Under the pieces are notes generated by a model, which made no database searches, was not told where the DNA came from, and saw only the letters and a list, made by a program, of their open reading frames with translations. Positions 17,405 to 26,476 of a DNA stretch of 64,000 bases are shown here, one piece after another. The translations under genes were made by a program, and so were the position numbers. The stretch is from an uncultured Litoreibacter sp. (GTDB taxonomy: Bacteria > Pseudomonadota > Alphaproteobacteria > Rhodobacterales > Rhodobacteraceae). The stretch lies in contig CANLQL010000002.1 of the NCBI GenBank assembly GCA_947493265.1, positions 434,001 to 498,000 of the forward strand, written 5' to 3'. Numbering within the stretch: the stretch's first letter is position 1; the number at the start of each line of letters is the position of its first letter.

Positions 17405-17523
17405 CGCACCAGTCCCTTCGCAAATAGTCTTGTGAGGACAATCGCGAGACAGTGTTAATTCGCCCTTAAGTCCTGCCGAATATCTTTACGGAGAAATTTA
17501 GTCGAAAGTCATCGAAAGGCGCT

Positions 17524-19476
17524 ATGCTAGGTAAGACCCTCTTTACTTTTGCGCCCGGGATCGTGTCTCGCCTTCGCATGGTGTTTCTGCTGATCTCCGT
17601 TCTGTTGGCGGGCGTTCTGGCGGTCGGCATCTTTCAGTCACAAGCGCTCCGGCATTCCGCTGATCAGTTAACAGAAACGTCCGTTCCGGTCTTCGTTCGC
17701 GCCGCTGAAACCGAGCGGAGCCTGAAGAACCTGCTGTTGCTATTGCGGCGCATTGATTCGTCGAGCAGTCTTGTGGATCTGGCCCCTCTGAAGGCCCGTT
17801 TGGCGGATGAATTGTCCAGCCTGAAGACGAATACCAAACAATTGTCCAGCTCAGGCCCGACATCCGAATATGCGCGCAAACTAACAGCAGCGCTTAACAA
17901 TATCGATCTTGGAGCTTTGGCTATTATCGAAACCAAGCAGGCAATCATCGAAAGCGAACAGAAGCTGACGCGAGGCATTGAATCGCTGGAGGCACGTCGG
18001 GAAACGCTTCGGGTCCTATTGGAAGAGCTTGCCTATAACGTGTCCGTCACCGCGGAACGGGATCTTGATCTGGCTGATACGCCAACGGCCACCAGTCTAG
18101 TGCAATTGAAGCAGTCGATGAACCGAAGTATCGCGCTGGCAAATACGATCACGACGATAACTTTTGAGGCGAAGGGAATTTTCGACACTGCAACAGCGCT
18201 CAATAATCTGCGCGATGTTGGTCAGATCGAACAATATGAGGCCTCCCTACGCTTCAAGCTACGCGGCATTTTCGTGCTAATCCGACAGCTTCCGGAAACA
18301 ACAAATCGAGTCGAATTGGCGGAAGAACTTTCGAAGGTCAGGGATTTCGTTTTCGACGACGTTGGTTTCTTGTCGGAAGCGGCGCGCCTTCAACGGCATC
18401 GCGAGGCTTTGGAAGTGCATAAGGCCAACCAAATTACGCCGGTCAAGACGATCTCCGATCTTGCGCATGATCTAACCGGCATTGCGCGCGCGCAGGTCGA
18501 TGTGTCGGGCCAAATTCTGTCAGACACGATACAGCAGCTTTTCCTGATCCAGACCCTGGCGATGTTGGCCTCTGTCGGGGCGATCTGCTGGGCCATGGTG
18601 TCGATTGTTGAATGGCAGATGAACAAGCGCATGGCGCGTCTGACCCATGCGGTTCTGGCAATTGCCGATGGCCAGACCGAATACGAGGTCGGTGTCACCG
18701 GCGAGGATGAGCTTGCAACAATGGCAACCGCGCTTGAGGTCTTCAAAACCAATGCAAAAGAGTTGCAGCGGTCCAATAAAGAGCTGGAAAAATTCGCCTA
18801 CGCGGCCGCGCATGATCTGCGTTCGCCCTTGCGGGCGGTTCAGGATCTGGCGGAGTGGACATTGGATGACGAAGACAACGACTTTTCGGACGATGGTCGG
18901 AAGAACATGGCACTTCTTTTGCGGCGAACATTCCGGCTGAACCAACTGCTCAAAGACTTGCTGGAATATGCACGGGCCGGCAAGGAAACTGACAACTTCA
19001 TAGAAGTCTCCATGAAAGACATTGTGGAAGAAACCACCGAACTGTTGGATGGCTCTGGCCGTTTCAAGATCTCGTTTGCGGGAACCCATGATCTGGCCGT
19101 GACATTTGCCACGCCTTTTCGCCAGATCGTCTTGAACCTGATCAATAATGGCATCAAACACCATGATCTGGCGTCAGGGACGATCAAGGTCGAGGCCCGA
19201 TTTGAAGACGACAAACTTGTCTGCGCGGTATCTGATGATGGGCCGGGCATCCCACCCAGATATCACGAACGCATCTTCGGGTTGTTCCAGACCCTGCGCC
19301 CGCGCGATGACATTGAGGGGAGCGGTCTGGGCCTCGCGATCATTCGCAAACTGCTGGAATATCATGACGGCACCATCAAGGTCATCTCAAATCCGGACCA
19401 AGGTCGCGGATCGACCTTTGAATTCAGCTTGCCGGGGCGACCCGCGCAAACCTCTACGATCAACGAAGCAGCTTAA
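17524..19476 (+). CDS. Membrane histidine kinase with large helical periplasmic sensor
   Basis: 650 residues. TM1 is near residues 18-40, TM2 near 339-360. Between them lie about 300 mostly helical periplasmic residues, reminiscent of TorS-type sensors that bind a periplasmic partner protein. A HAMP linker follows, then His430 (AAAHDLRSPL), N-box at Asn541-Asn542 (NLINNGIKHH), DDGPGIP and GSGLGLAI. It lacks a receiver domain; two receivers follow as separate genes. Divergent from the orphan solute-binding protein, 119 bases apart. Confidence 0.9.
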   Translation: MLGKTLFTFAPGIVSRLRMVFLLISVLLAGVLAVGIFQSQALRHSADQLTETSVPVFVRAAETERSLKNLLLLLRRIDSSSSLVDLAPLKARLADELSSLKTNTKQLSSSGPTSEYARKLTAALNNIDLGALAIIETKQAIIESEQKLTRGIESLEARRETLRVLLEELAYNVSVTAERDLDLADTPTATSLVQLKQSMNRSIALANTITTITFEAKGIFDTATALNNLRDVGQIEQYEASLRFKLRGIFVLIRQLPETTNRVELAEELSKVRDFVFDDVGFLSEAARLQRHREALEVHKANQITPVKTISDLAHDLTGIARAQVDVSGQILSDTIQQLFLIQTLAMLASVGAICWAMVSIVEWQMNKRMARLTHAVLAIADGQTEYEVGVTGEDELATMATALEVFKTNAKELQRSNKELEKFAYAAAHDLRSPLRAVQDLAEWTLDDEDNDFSDDGRKNMALLLRRTFRLNQLLKDLLEYARAGKETDNFIEVSMKDIVEETTELLDGSGRFKISFAGTHDLAVTFATPFRQIVLNLINNGIKHHDLASGTIKVEARFEDDKLVCAVSDDGPGIPPRYHERIFGLFQTLRPRDDIEGSGLGLAIIRKLLEYHDGTIKVISNPDQGRGSTFEFSLPGRPAQTSTINEAA

Positions 19477-19493
19477 GAGCACAGGATAAGTCT

Positions 19494-19955
19494 ATGAATA
19501 CATTGCAACATGATCCGATCTTCGACCTCAAAACTGCGCCAATCAAGTTTCTGATCGTCGATGATGACGAGGTAAGCGTCATGGCCATCAAGCGGGCCTT
19601 GAAAAAGCTGAAGATCGTCAATCAAGTGTTGGTTGCAAAGGACGGGCAGGAGGCGCTTGATATCCTGCGGGGCGATTGTGGGGCTGACAAGCTGACACCG
19701 CCCTATCTGGTGACGCTTGATCTGAACATGCCGCGCATGGATGGCTTTGAATTTCTGGACGAAATCAGGTCTGATCCGAAACTTCAGCGGGCTGTTATTT
19801 TCGTCCTGTCGACGTCAGATGCGCCCGATGATGTGGCGGCGGCCTATAGCAACAATATTGCAGGGTATATCGTGAAGGATTCACTGGGCGACAGCATCGA
19901 AAAAGCGCTGGATATGATCGACACATTCTCCAAAGTCGTCGAGTTGCCGCAATAG
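19494..19955 (+). CDS. Single-domain response regulator (CheY/Rcp1-like)
   Basis: 153 residues comprising one receiver domain: acidic pocket VDDDE, phospho-acceptor Asp76 (VTLDLNMPRMDGFEF), switch Ser/Thr in FVLSTSD, and Lys in YIVKDS. No output domain. It follows the membrane kinase by 17 bases, so it is its likely partner. The form resembles Rcp1-type regulators that pair with PAS/phytochrome-type kinases. Confidence 0.9.
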   Translation: MNTLQHDPIFDLKTAPIKFLIVDDDEVSVMAIKRALKKLKIVNQVLVAKDGQEALDILRGDCGADKLTPPYLVTLDLNMPRMDGFEFLDEIRSDPKLQRAVIFVLSTSDAPDDVAAAYSNNIAGYIVKDSLGDSIEKALDMIDTFSKVVELPQ

Positions 19956-20108
19956 TGGGTGTGCTGCCTTTGCGAATTGGGTGCGTGATCGGGTGCGTTA
20001 TCAGGTCCCGGAATTCTGATTTCAATTTTAGCGATCAGGCATTTTGTTGATACTAAATTCACCTTCCTGCCATTGAGTCCATCCACTGGTAATTCGTGGA
20101 GCGGCCCT

Positions 20109-20897
20109 TTGAACAAAATGCAGAGTATCCAACAAAAAGCGCAACGACTGGCAATTCAAACTCCGGAATTTGCGAGCATTCTGATTGTTGAAGACCAAAG
20201 GTTTGACCGGGCACGGCTGCGCCGGATGTGCGAACAGCTTGATTTTGCGGTCTCGGTTTCTGAGGCAGATTCGCTAGAATCCATGGGCACCGCGCTGGAA
20301 CTGGACACGTTTGACCTGATCTTTCTGGATTACCACCTTCCTGAAGGCAACGGGTTGCAAGCGCTTGAATCGATCCAGTTTGACCCCCGCAACCGCAATG
20401 CAGCGACCATTATGGTGACCGGGGACGGGCAATCAGAGATTGCAATTAATGCGATGAAAAGCGGCTGCAGCGACTTCTTGACCAAAGACGACCTGAGCAA
20501 TGAAACAGTGCGGCGCGCGACAATCAACGCGCTGCAAAAAGCTGGTCTGAACCGCAGTCTGGAATCGCAGCATGTCATGCGCAACAAGGTCGAACTGGTT
20601 TTGAACCGCTATGCCAAGGAATGTGCGGATGAATTAAAGCCGATGTTGTTTAAAATGACCCGCCATGTCCGCGATCTTTCGGTGGCGCGAAACGATCCCG
20701 AAAAATACGCAACCGCGATTGCGCAGATTGCGAATTCCTGTGATCGGCTACTGGATTTCATGACTGACATCGAAGATCACGAACGTAAGGAGTTCGCGCT
20801 GATCGATATTGGCGAAAAACCCTCGGTGACGCCAAAGGCGAATGCAATGGAGCCAAAATCGGAAAAACCGAAGCTGTTTGGACGGCGCCCGCACTAG
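20109..20897 (+). CDS. Response regulator with a C-terminal helical domain of unknown function
   Basis: 262 residues. The receiver domain occupies about residues 22-145, with Asp74 (IFLDYHLPEGNG), T in MVTGDG and K in FLTKDD. A roughly 110-residue helical C-terminus follows (ELVLNRYAKECADELKPML...), ending in a Lys/Pro-rich tail; it shows no DNA-binding motif that I recognise. The TTG at 20109 is preferred because GGAG lies 7 bases upstream; an ATG at 20118 is the alternative. Third gene of the signalling operon. Confidence 0.82.
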   Translation: MNKMQSIQQKAQRLAIQTPEFASILIVEDQRFDRARLRRMCEQLDFAVSVSEADSLESMGTALELDTFDLIFLDYHLPEGNGLQALESIQFDPRNRNAATIMVTGDGQSEIAINAMKSGCSDFLTKDDLSNETVRRATINALQKAGLNRSLESQHVMRNKVELVLNRYAKECADELKPMLFKMTRHVRDLSVARNDPEKYATAIAQIANSCDRLLDFMTDIEDHERKEFALIDIGEKPSVTPKANAMEPKSEKPKLFGRRPH

Positions 20898-20925
20898 CCA
20901 AACCATCGGATCTGTAAAGAAATGC

Positions 20926-21021
20926 ATGTGGATTAAGCCTCAGTGCAAGCGCTGCGCCGCGATGTGCTGGTCGTGTCGAATGCGGCGTGCTTTGCCAGCG
21001 CGCAACTTTTCGGTAGCCTAA
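20926..21021 (+). CDS. Possible cysteine-rich micro-ORF
   Basis: A 31-codon reading frame, MWIKPQCKRCAAMCWSC then 14 more residues, with four cysteines in a C-x2-C-x3-C-x2-C arrangement. It lies alone in the 254-base gap before the TRAP transporter operon. No strong ribosome site precedes it. It could be a leader peptide, a tiny metal-binding protein, or chance. Reported because the cysteine spacing is striking. Confidence 0.18.
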   Translation: MWIKPQCKRCAAMCWSCRMRRALPARNFSVA

Positions 21022-21151
21022 ATTTTGCAAAATGATACAGGTTCGGGGCCTATGGCGCTGGACCTTTGCAGTACAAAGTTTCACATTTGGTGCTTGCAGC
21101 GTCGGGAAAATCGGACGCACACTTAGGCGAGCGTTGATGAGGGAGAAAATC

Positions 21152-22186
21152 ATGACGACACGTAGAAACGCATTGAAAATCGCCGGAGCTGCCGTGCTGG
21201 CCTTTGGTATGGCCGCACCAGCATCCGCCGCAGAATTTGAGTTTAACCTGCAGAGTTTCTTGCCTGCGCAAGCCACAATCCCGTCCAAGATCATTGATGT
21301 CTGGGCAGACGATCTGGAAGCGGCATCCGGCGACCGGATCAAGATCAATCGTTATGCATCGATGCAGTTGGGCGGCAAGCCACCGGAATTGCTGGACCAA
21401 GTCATTGATGGCGTGATCGATATCACCTGGAATGTCATCGGCTATACGCCGGGCAGGTTCCCATCGACTGAAGTGTTTGAGCTTCCGTTCCTCGTCGATG
21501 ACGCGGTCCCTGCGTCGGCCGCCTTCTGGACAATGCTGGAAGAAGACATCGCAGCGCGCGAATTTTCTGATTTCAAAGTTCTGGGCGGTTGGGTCCACGG
21601 CCCCGGCGTGATCCATTCAAACAAAGAAGTGGTCGTTCCTGCCGATCTGAACGGCATGAAAATCCGCGGTGCATCGCGGCAAATCAACTCGCTTTTGTCG
21701 ACCTTGGGCGCAACGCCTGTGGGCATGCCCGTCCCAGCCGTGCCGGAGGCGTTGTCAAAAGGCGTGATCGACGGCACCACGATCCCCTGGGAAGTTACGA
21801 AGGCACTAAAAGTCCCAGAATTGGTTGAAAACCATACGGAATTTACGGGTCCGATGATGTATACTGTGACCTTCGTTCTGGCGATGAACAAAGACAAGTT
21901 TGCAGCCTTGCCTGCTGATCTGCAGAAGATCGTGGAAGAAAATTCCGGGCTGGAATTCTCAAAATTTGCGGGCCGGATCATGCAGGAAAAAGACGATCCC
22001 GCACGCGAAATTGCGCTTGATCGGGGCAACAACGTCGTCACGCTGGATGCGGATCAATCCGCTGTTTGGGCCGAGGCGGCGATGCCTGTCTATGATGATT
22101 GGCTGGCTGGCATGAAAGACAACGGTCTTGATGGTGACGCACTGATCGATCGCGCAAAAGCGTTGATGAGCGAAAACGGAAGCTAG
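21152..22186 (+). CDS. dctP: TRAP transporter solute-binding protein (DctP family)
   Basis: 344-residue periplasmic receptor for an organic acid. The signal sequence TTRRNALKIAGAAVLAFG looks Tat-like, with cleavage near ASA-AE. Family features include the Arg in GMKIRGASRQINSLLSTLGA that clamps the substrate carboxylate, and GVIDGTTIPWEV. The ATG at 21152 has GGGAGA upstream; ATG 21137 is less likely. First gene of dctPQM. The substrate cannot be named from sequence. Confidence 0.92.
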   Translation: MTTRRNALKIAGAAVLAFGMAAPASAAEFEFNLQSFLPAQATIPSKIIDVWADDLEAASGDRIKINRYASMQLGGKPPELLDQVIDGVIDITWNVIGYTPGRFPSTEVFELPFLVDDAVPASAAFWTMLEEDIAAREFSDFKVLGGWVHGPGVIHSNKEVVVPADLNGMKIRGASRQINSLLSTLGATPVGMPVPAVPEALSKGVIDGTTIPWEVTKALKVPELVENHTEFTGPMMYTVTFVLAMNKDKFAALPADLQKIVEENSGLEFSKFAGRIMQEKDDPAREIALDRGNNVVTLDADQSAVWAEAAMPVYDDWLAGMKDNGLDGDALIDRAKALMSENGS

Positions 22187-22202
22187 TCAGCCAGACATGG
22201 TT

Positions 22203-22239
22203 TCCCGCAGCGCTGCCAGGTTTTGGAAGCGCTGCGGGA
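22203..22239 (+). other. Intercistronic hairpin between dctP and dctQ
   Basis: A perfect 12-bp stem (TCCCGCAGCGCT at 22203-22214, AGCGCTGCGGGA at 22228-22239) with a 13-base loop that can pair further (CCA/TGG). No T-tract follows, so it is not a standard terminator. It sits 17 bases after the dctP stop, where hairpins protect the binding-protein message and let it exceed that of the permeases. Confidence 0.6.
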
Positions 22240-22255
22240 TGTTCCCGGAGGGGGC

Positions 22256-22816
22256 ATGCATCACCTCATCGATAAGCTCGCGCGGTTTATGGCGCTTCTG
22301 GGTGGCATCGCGCTGAGTGCGTTGATCTTGCTGATCTGTATTTCTGTGCTTGGCCGGTCTCTCAACACGGTTCTGCACGGGTGGATCGGTGAGGTCGCAC
22401 CGGATTTCGCAAGTTGGGCATTAGGTTTGGGCATCGGGCCGATCAACGGCGATTTCGAACTTGTTGAGGTCGGCATTGCGTTTGCGATCTTTGCATTCCT
22501 GCCGCTGTGTCAATTGACCGGCGGGCACGCGGTCGTGGACATCTTCACCTCCAAGTTGCCGGAAAAGGCGGATCGCCTTTTGAATATGGTGATCGACATC
22601 GTGTTCGCCGCGGTGCTGATTTTGATCGCTGTGCAATTGTCAGGCGGCATGCTTGCAAAACTGCGGTTTGGCGAGAACACGTTTATCCTGCAATTCCCGG
22701 TTTGGTGGGGCTATGCGGTTAGCCTTGTCGCGGCAATTGTTGCCGCGATTGTCGGGGTCTACGTTGCATACATGCGGGTTCTGTGCGTTTTGACCGGTCA
22801 GGAGATGCCCCGTTGA
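22256..22816 (+). CDS. dctQ: TRAP transporter small permease subunit (DctQ family)
   Basis: 186-residue four-helix membrane protein. Helices fall near residues 10-30, 55-75, 95-118 and 135-158; LCQLTGGHAVVDIFT is the family-typical loop. The ATG at 22256 follows GGAGGGGG. The stop overlaps the TTG start of dctM. Works with DctM as the membrane part of a sodium-driven importer. Confidence 0.9.
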   Translation: MHHLIDKLARFMALLGGIALSALILLICISVLGRSLNTVLHGWIGEVAPDFASWALGLGIGPINGDFELVEVGIAFAIFAFLPLCQLTGGHAVVDIFTSKLPEKADRLLNMVIDIVFAAVLILIAVQLSGGMLAKLRFGENTFILQFPVWWGYAVSLVAAIVAAIVGVYVAYMRVLCVLTGQEMPR

Positions 22817-24306
22817 GTGACCTGACAATCGGTCTTTTGTCCTTCCCGGCCTTGCTGGCGCTGGTGTTTGTCCGGGTACCCATCGGGTTGGCGATGTTTT
22901 TGACCGGCATCTTCGGGATTTTCTGGGTGACGGGTAGCTTCAACATCCCGCTGGGCCGTTTGAAAGCAGAAACCTACACAACGTTTTCAAGCTATTCCTT
23001 GTCCATCGTCCCGATGTTCCTTTTGATGGGGCATTTTGCAACGTTGGGCGGTATGTCGTCAGCGCTTTTCAAGGCGGCAGAGGGGTTTTTGGGGCACCGC
23101 AAAGGTGGAGTTGCCATGGCCTCCATCGGGGCTTGCGCGGGTTTTGGAGCGATCTGTGGTTCGTCGCTTGCAACCGCCGCCACGATGGGCCGCGTCGCCT
23201 TGCCGGAATTGAAGCGCTACGGCTATGCAGGCGGTTTTTCGACCGCGACCCTGGCCGCAGGGGGCACATTGGGGATCTTGATCCCGCCATCCGTGGTTCT
23301 GGTGATCTACGCGATTTTGACCGAACAGAACATCGCAAAGCTGTTTCTAGCAGCGTTTGTGCCCGGCCTTTTGGCGGCATTGGGCTATGTCATCGCAATC
23401 TCGATCTACGTTCGAATCTTTCCCGAAAGCGCCGGAACGCGCGCCCCGATCCCGTTTTCACAAAGGTTTCGACTTTTGTTCGATGTTTGGCCTGTCTTGC
23501 TGGTCTTTGGCGTGGTCGTCGGTGGCATCTATGCGGGGTGGTTCACGCCGACGGAAGGGGCTGCGATCGGGGCCTTTGGCACGGGTTTGATCGCGTATTT
23601 CAATGGTGGTTTGACCCGCGGAACACTGATGGAAAGCTTTTCCGTTACGGCGAAATCCACTGCGATGATTTTTTTCATCATATTGGGCGCAGGGTTCTAT
23701 AACGGGTTTCTGGCCCTTTCCAACGTCCCACAAGAGCTGTCGAATTATGTGGTCAGCCAAGGGTTTAGCCCTTGGACGGTTCTGATTGTGATCTTGATAT
23801 TTTACCTGGTTCTCGGTTGCATGATGGACAGCCTCAGTATGATCCTGTTGACGATACCGATCTTTTTTCCAGTGGTGTCAGAGCTTGATTTCGGTCTGGT
23901 CGATCTCATTGCCATGCAGCATGACGCGGCCCGGGCCGCACTCGCGTCAGCAAGCGATCTGGCCCCTGATATCCGTGTGCAAGTCGAAGGGCTTTTGGCG
24001 GCCGGAGCCGAAATTCCCCGCGAATTACAACGTGAGATCGATATTCGCGTGACACAAGGCATGGCTGACCGTATCGAACTGGAGCGAACCGCGATCTGGT
24101 TTGGCATCCTGGTTCTGATCGTTGTCGAAGTTGGACTGATCACACCACCCGTTGGCATGAACCTCTTTGTTATCAACGCAATAGATCGCGATACGAAGAT
24201 GGTCGACACCTACAAGGCTGTGATGTTTTTTATCTGTTCAGACATTATGCGGGTGATAATTCTGGTCTTGTTCCCGGCAATTACCCTGTTCCTGATCCCG
24301 TTCTAA
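22813..24306 (+). CDS. dctM: TRAP transporter large permease subunit (DctM family) with an internal insertion
   Basis: 497-residue transport subunit with about 12 helices and the conserved AACAGFGAICGSS-like motif, GTLGILIPPSV, and late LITPPVGMNLFVIN. A charged, helical segment of about 66 residues (residues about 360-426) is inserted just before the usual IWFGILV helix, making it longer than the common 425-residue form. Start is TTG at 22813, overlapping the dctQ stop, with GGAGA 7 bases upstream. Confidence 0.92.
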   Translation: MSDLTIGLLSFPALLALVFVRVPIGLAMFLTGIFGIFWVTGSFNIPLGRLKAETYTTFSSYSLSIVPMFLLMGHFATLGGMSSALFKAAEGFLGHRKGGVAMASIGACAGFGAICGSSLATAATMGRVALPELKRYGYAGGFSTATLAAGGTLGILIPPSVVLVIYAILTEQNIAKLFLAAFVPGLLAALGYVIAISIYVRIFPESAGTRAPIPFSQRFRLLFDVWPVLLVFGVVVGGIYAGWFTPTEGAAIGAFGTGLIAYFNGGLTRGTLMESFSVTAKSTAMIFFIILGAGFYNGFLALSNVPQELSNYVVSQGFSPWTVLIVILIFYLVLGCMMDSLSMILLTIPIFFPVVSELDFGLVDLIAMQHDAARAALASASDLAPDIRVQVEGLLAAGAEIPRELQREIDIRVTQGMADRIELERTAIWFGILVLIVVEVGLITPPVGMNLFVINAIDRDTKMVDTYKAVMFFICSDIMRVIILVLFPAITLFLIPF

Positions 24307-24346
24307 AACGGGCAGGTAAATTCGTTTGTGATGAAAGGGACCCGGG

Positions 24347-24421
24347 TGGTGCTGTGAGAGAGGATTGAACTCTCGACCTCACCCTTACCAAGGGTGTGCT
24401 CTGCCACTGAGCTACCACAGC
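24347..24421 (-). tRNA. tRNA-Thr (anticodon GGT)
   Basis: Read on the minus strand: acceptor GCTGTGG pairs with TCACAGC, D-arm AGCTCAG...GAGCA, anticodon stem CACCC/GGGTG with loop TTGGTAA (anticodon GGT), T-arm GAGAG TTCAATC CTCTC. The CCA end is encoded (24347-24349). Matching acceptor stem and arms make the call secure. Confidence 0.95.
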
Positions 24422-24513
24422 CTGCGCCATCCGTGGCCGGGGGAATACGATCAAAAACGATGCGGCGCAAGCCCTATCTGGACCCTCTCGAGGGCTTGCG
24501 CTAAGACAGGTTC

Positions 24514-24681
24514 ATGAGCACGAACCGCCCATCTTCAGAAAGTTCGGCCCGCCAAAAGCGGCTCAAACAGGCGCTGAAGGCCAATATGGCACGGCGGAAG
24601 GGGCAGGCACGGGCGCGAGATGCCGCGAATGCGGATAAAGAAGAACAAAAACAAAAAGATAAGGCAGAGCGGGATGGATAA
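24514..24681 (+). CDS. Small basic hypothetical protein upstream of murA
   Basis: 55-residue, strongly charged protein ([20 protein letters not shown], then lysine/arginine/alanine-rich helix with [20 protein letters not shown]). Its stop codon overlaps the murA ATG region by 8 bases, pointing to translational coupling. No known domain is recognised; a long amphipathic or nucleic-acid-binding helix is plausible. Similar short charged frames occur before murA in relatives, in my recollection; I cannot verify this here. Confidence 0.6.
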   Translation: MSTNRPSSESSARQKRLKQALKANMARRKGQARARDAANADKEEQKQKDKAERDG

Positions 24682-25939
24682 AATTGTGGTAACCGGGAAT
24701 GGCCCTCTGAATGGCCAGATCCCGATCGCGGGTGCGAAAAACGCCTGTCTGACATTGATGCCGGCGACACTGTTGTCGGAAGAGCCGCTGACGCTGACAA
24801 ACGCACCGCGCCTGTCTGACATCAAAACGATGTCGGAGCTTCTGGCTTCGCTGGGCGCGGAAGTGTCGAGTTTGCAGGACGGGCAGGTTCTTGCCATGTC
24901 GTCCCATGACATCCACAACCACAAGGCGGACTACGATATCGTGCGCAAGATGCGTGCGTCGATCCTTGTTCTGGGTCCGATGCTGGCGCGTGATGGGCAT
25001 GCGGTTGTGTCCCTGCCGGGCGGCTGCGCGATCGGCGCACGTCCCGTCGATCTGCACCTCAAAGCGCTTGAGGCAATGGGTGCGGAGTTGGAATTGCGCG
25101 ACGGATATGTGCATGCCAAGGCCACTGGCGGTCTGAAAGGGGCCGTGCACGAGTTTCCTTTCGTGTCCGTGGGCGCAACAGAAAACGCGCTGATGGCGGC
25201 AACTTTGGCCAAGGGGACAACGGTTTTGAAAACCGCCGCCCGTGAGCCGGAGATCGTCGATCTGGCGGAATGTCTGATCAAGATGGGCGCGCAGATTGAA
25301 GGTCACGGAACCTCAGAAATTACCATTCAAGGTGTTGACCGGTTAAACGGCGCGACCCATCCTGTTGTGACAGACCGGATCGAATTGGGGACTTACATGC
25401 TGGCCCCGGTGATCACTGGTGGCGAGGTCGAATGCCTTGGTGGAACGCGCGCTTTGGTGGGCGCATTCTGTGACAAGCTGGAAGAGGCTGGGGTTGCCAT
25501 CGAGGAAACTGACAAAGGCCTGAAAGTGCGTCGCGCTGGTGATTTGGTGAAGGCCGTCAATGTCACGACAGAACCGTTTCCCGGTTTCCCGACTGATCTG
25601 CAAGCCCAGATGATGGCGCTTCTTTGTACGGCGGATGGAACGTCCGTCCTGGAAGAAAAGATCTTTGAAAACCGCTTCATGCACGCGCCGGAACTGATCC
25701 GGATGGGCGCGGAGATTGATGTGCAAGGTGGCCTTGCGACAGTCACTGGCGTTAAACGCCTGAAAGGTGCCCCTGTGATGGCCACGGACCTTAGGGCGTC
25801 TGTCTCGCTGATCCTTGCCGGGCTCGCGGCAGAAGGAGAAACGGTTGTCAGCCGTGTCTACCACCTTGATCGCGGCTATGAACGCGTCGAAGAAAAACTT
25901 GGCGCATGTGGTGCCAAGATCGAACGGTTGCCGGAATAG
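24674..25939 (+). CDS. murA: UDP-N-acetylglucosamine 1-carboxyvinyltransferase
   Basis: First committed step of peptidoglycan synthesis: adds enolpyruvate from PEP to UDP-GlcNAc. 421 residues with the N-terminal [17 protein letters not shown] and catalytic Cys118 in [15 protein letters not shown], the fosfomycin target. C-terminal family motif [18 protein letters not shown] is present. The ATG at 24674 lies inside the end of the preceding small gene. Essential housekeeping enzyme; cytoplasmic. Confidence 0.97.
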   Translation: MDKIVVTGNGPLNGQIPIAGAKNACLTLMPATLLSEEPLTLTNAPRLSDIKTMSELLASLGAEVSSLQDGQVLAMSSHDIHNHKADYDIVRKMRASILVLGPMLARDGHAVVSLPGGCAIGARPVDLHLKALEAMGAELELRDGYVHAKATGGLKGAVHEFPFVSVGATENALMAATLAKGTTVLKTAAREPEIVDLAECLIKMGAQIEGHGTSEITIQGVDRLNGATHPVVTDRIELGTYMLAPVITGGEVECLGGTRALVGAFCDKLEEAGVAIEETDKGLKVRRAGDLVKAVNVTTEPFPGFPTDLQAQMMALLCTADGTSVLEEKIFENRFMHAPELIRMGAEIDVQGGLATVTGVKRLKGAPVMATDLRASVSLILAGLAAEGETVVSRVYHLDRGYERVEEKLGACGAKIERLPE

Positions 25940-25954
25940 GATCGGGTTTTCAGC

Positions 25955-26431
25955 ATGGTGGAAGACGCGCGATTTGAAGATGCTGCAGACCGTCCGGTCC
26001 GGGTTGTCGCCCAGGACGGAGAAGACCTGCAGGTGATCTCATCCCTGATCCAAGACGCAGTCTTCCCGATTGCTGAGATGTCGTGGAAGGCGTCAAAGCG
26101 CAGGTTTGCGGTCCTCGTAAACAGGATGCGGTGGGAAGATCAGGTTGCCTCTGCCAGACCCAACGCGGTTGAGCGGGTGCGTAGCCTGCTGGTCTTTGAT
26201 GATGTCGCGCGCGTGTCCAGCCAAGGGATTGATCGGGCGGAAACAGATCTGGTCTTCTCCGCCTTGGCGCTTGATTGGCAAGAAAGCACGGACGGGGCAG
26301 GAACCATAACCCTGACGCTGGCAGGTGATGGCGCGGTTGCGCTGTCGGTCGAATGCATCAACGTCACATTGCAGGACGTCACCAAACCCTATCTGGCGCC
26401 ATCTGGTAAGGTGCCGGAGCATCCCGCGTAA
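25955..26431 (+). CDS. DUF2948 family protein
   Basis: 158-residue protein of unknown function. Recognisable by the opening FEDAADRPVRVVAQDGEDLQ and VSSLIQDAV-like segment, then MSWKASKRRFAVLVNRMRWED, and an ECINVTLQDVTKPYLAPSG ending. Found between murA and hisD, 15 bases after murA. No membrane segment or signal. Its constant placement suggests a housekeeping role, not identified. Confidence 0.82.
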   Translation: MVEDARFEDAADRPVRVVAQDGEDLQVISSLIQDAVFPIAEMSWKASKRRFAVLVNRMRWEDQVASARPNAVERVRSLLVFDDVARVSSQGIDRAETDLVFSALALDWQESTDGAGTITLTLAGDGAVALSVECINVTLQDVTKPYLAPSGKVPEHPA

Positions 26432-26476
26432 GCAAATCTCATTGAGATTGCGTGTGACACGAAGTAAGGGATGCAA

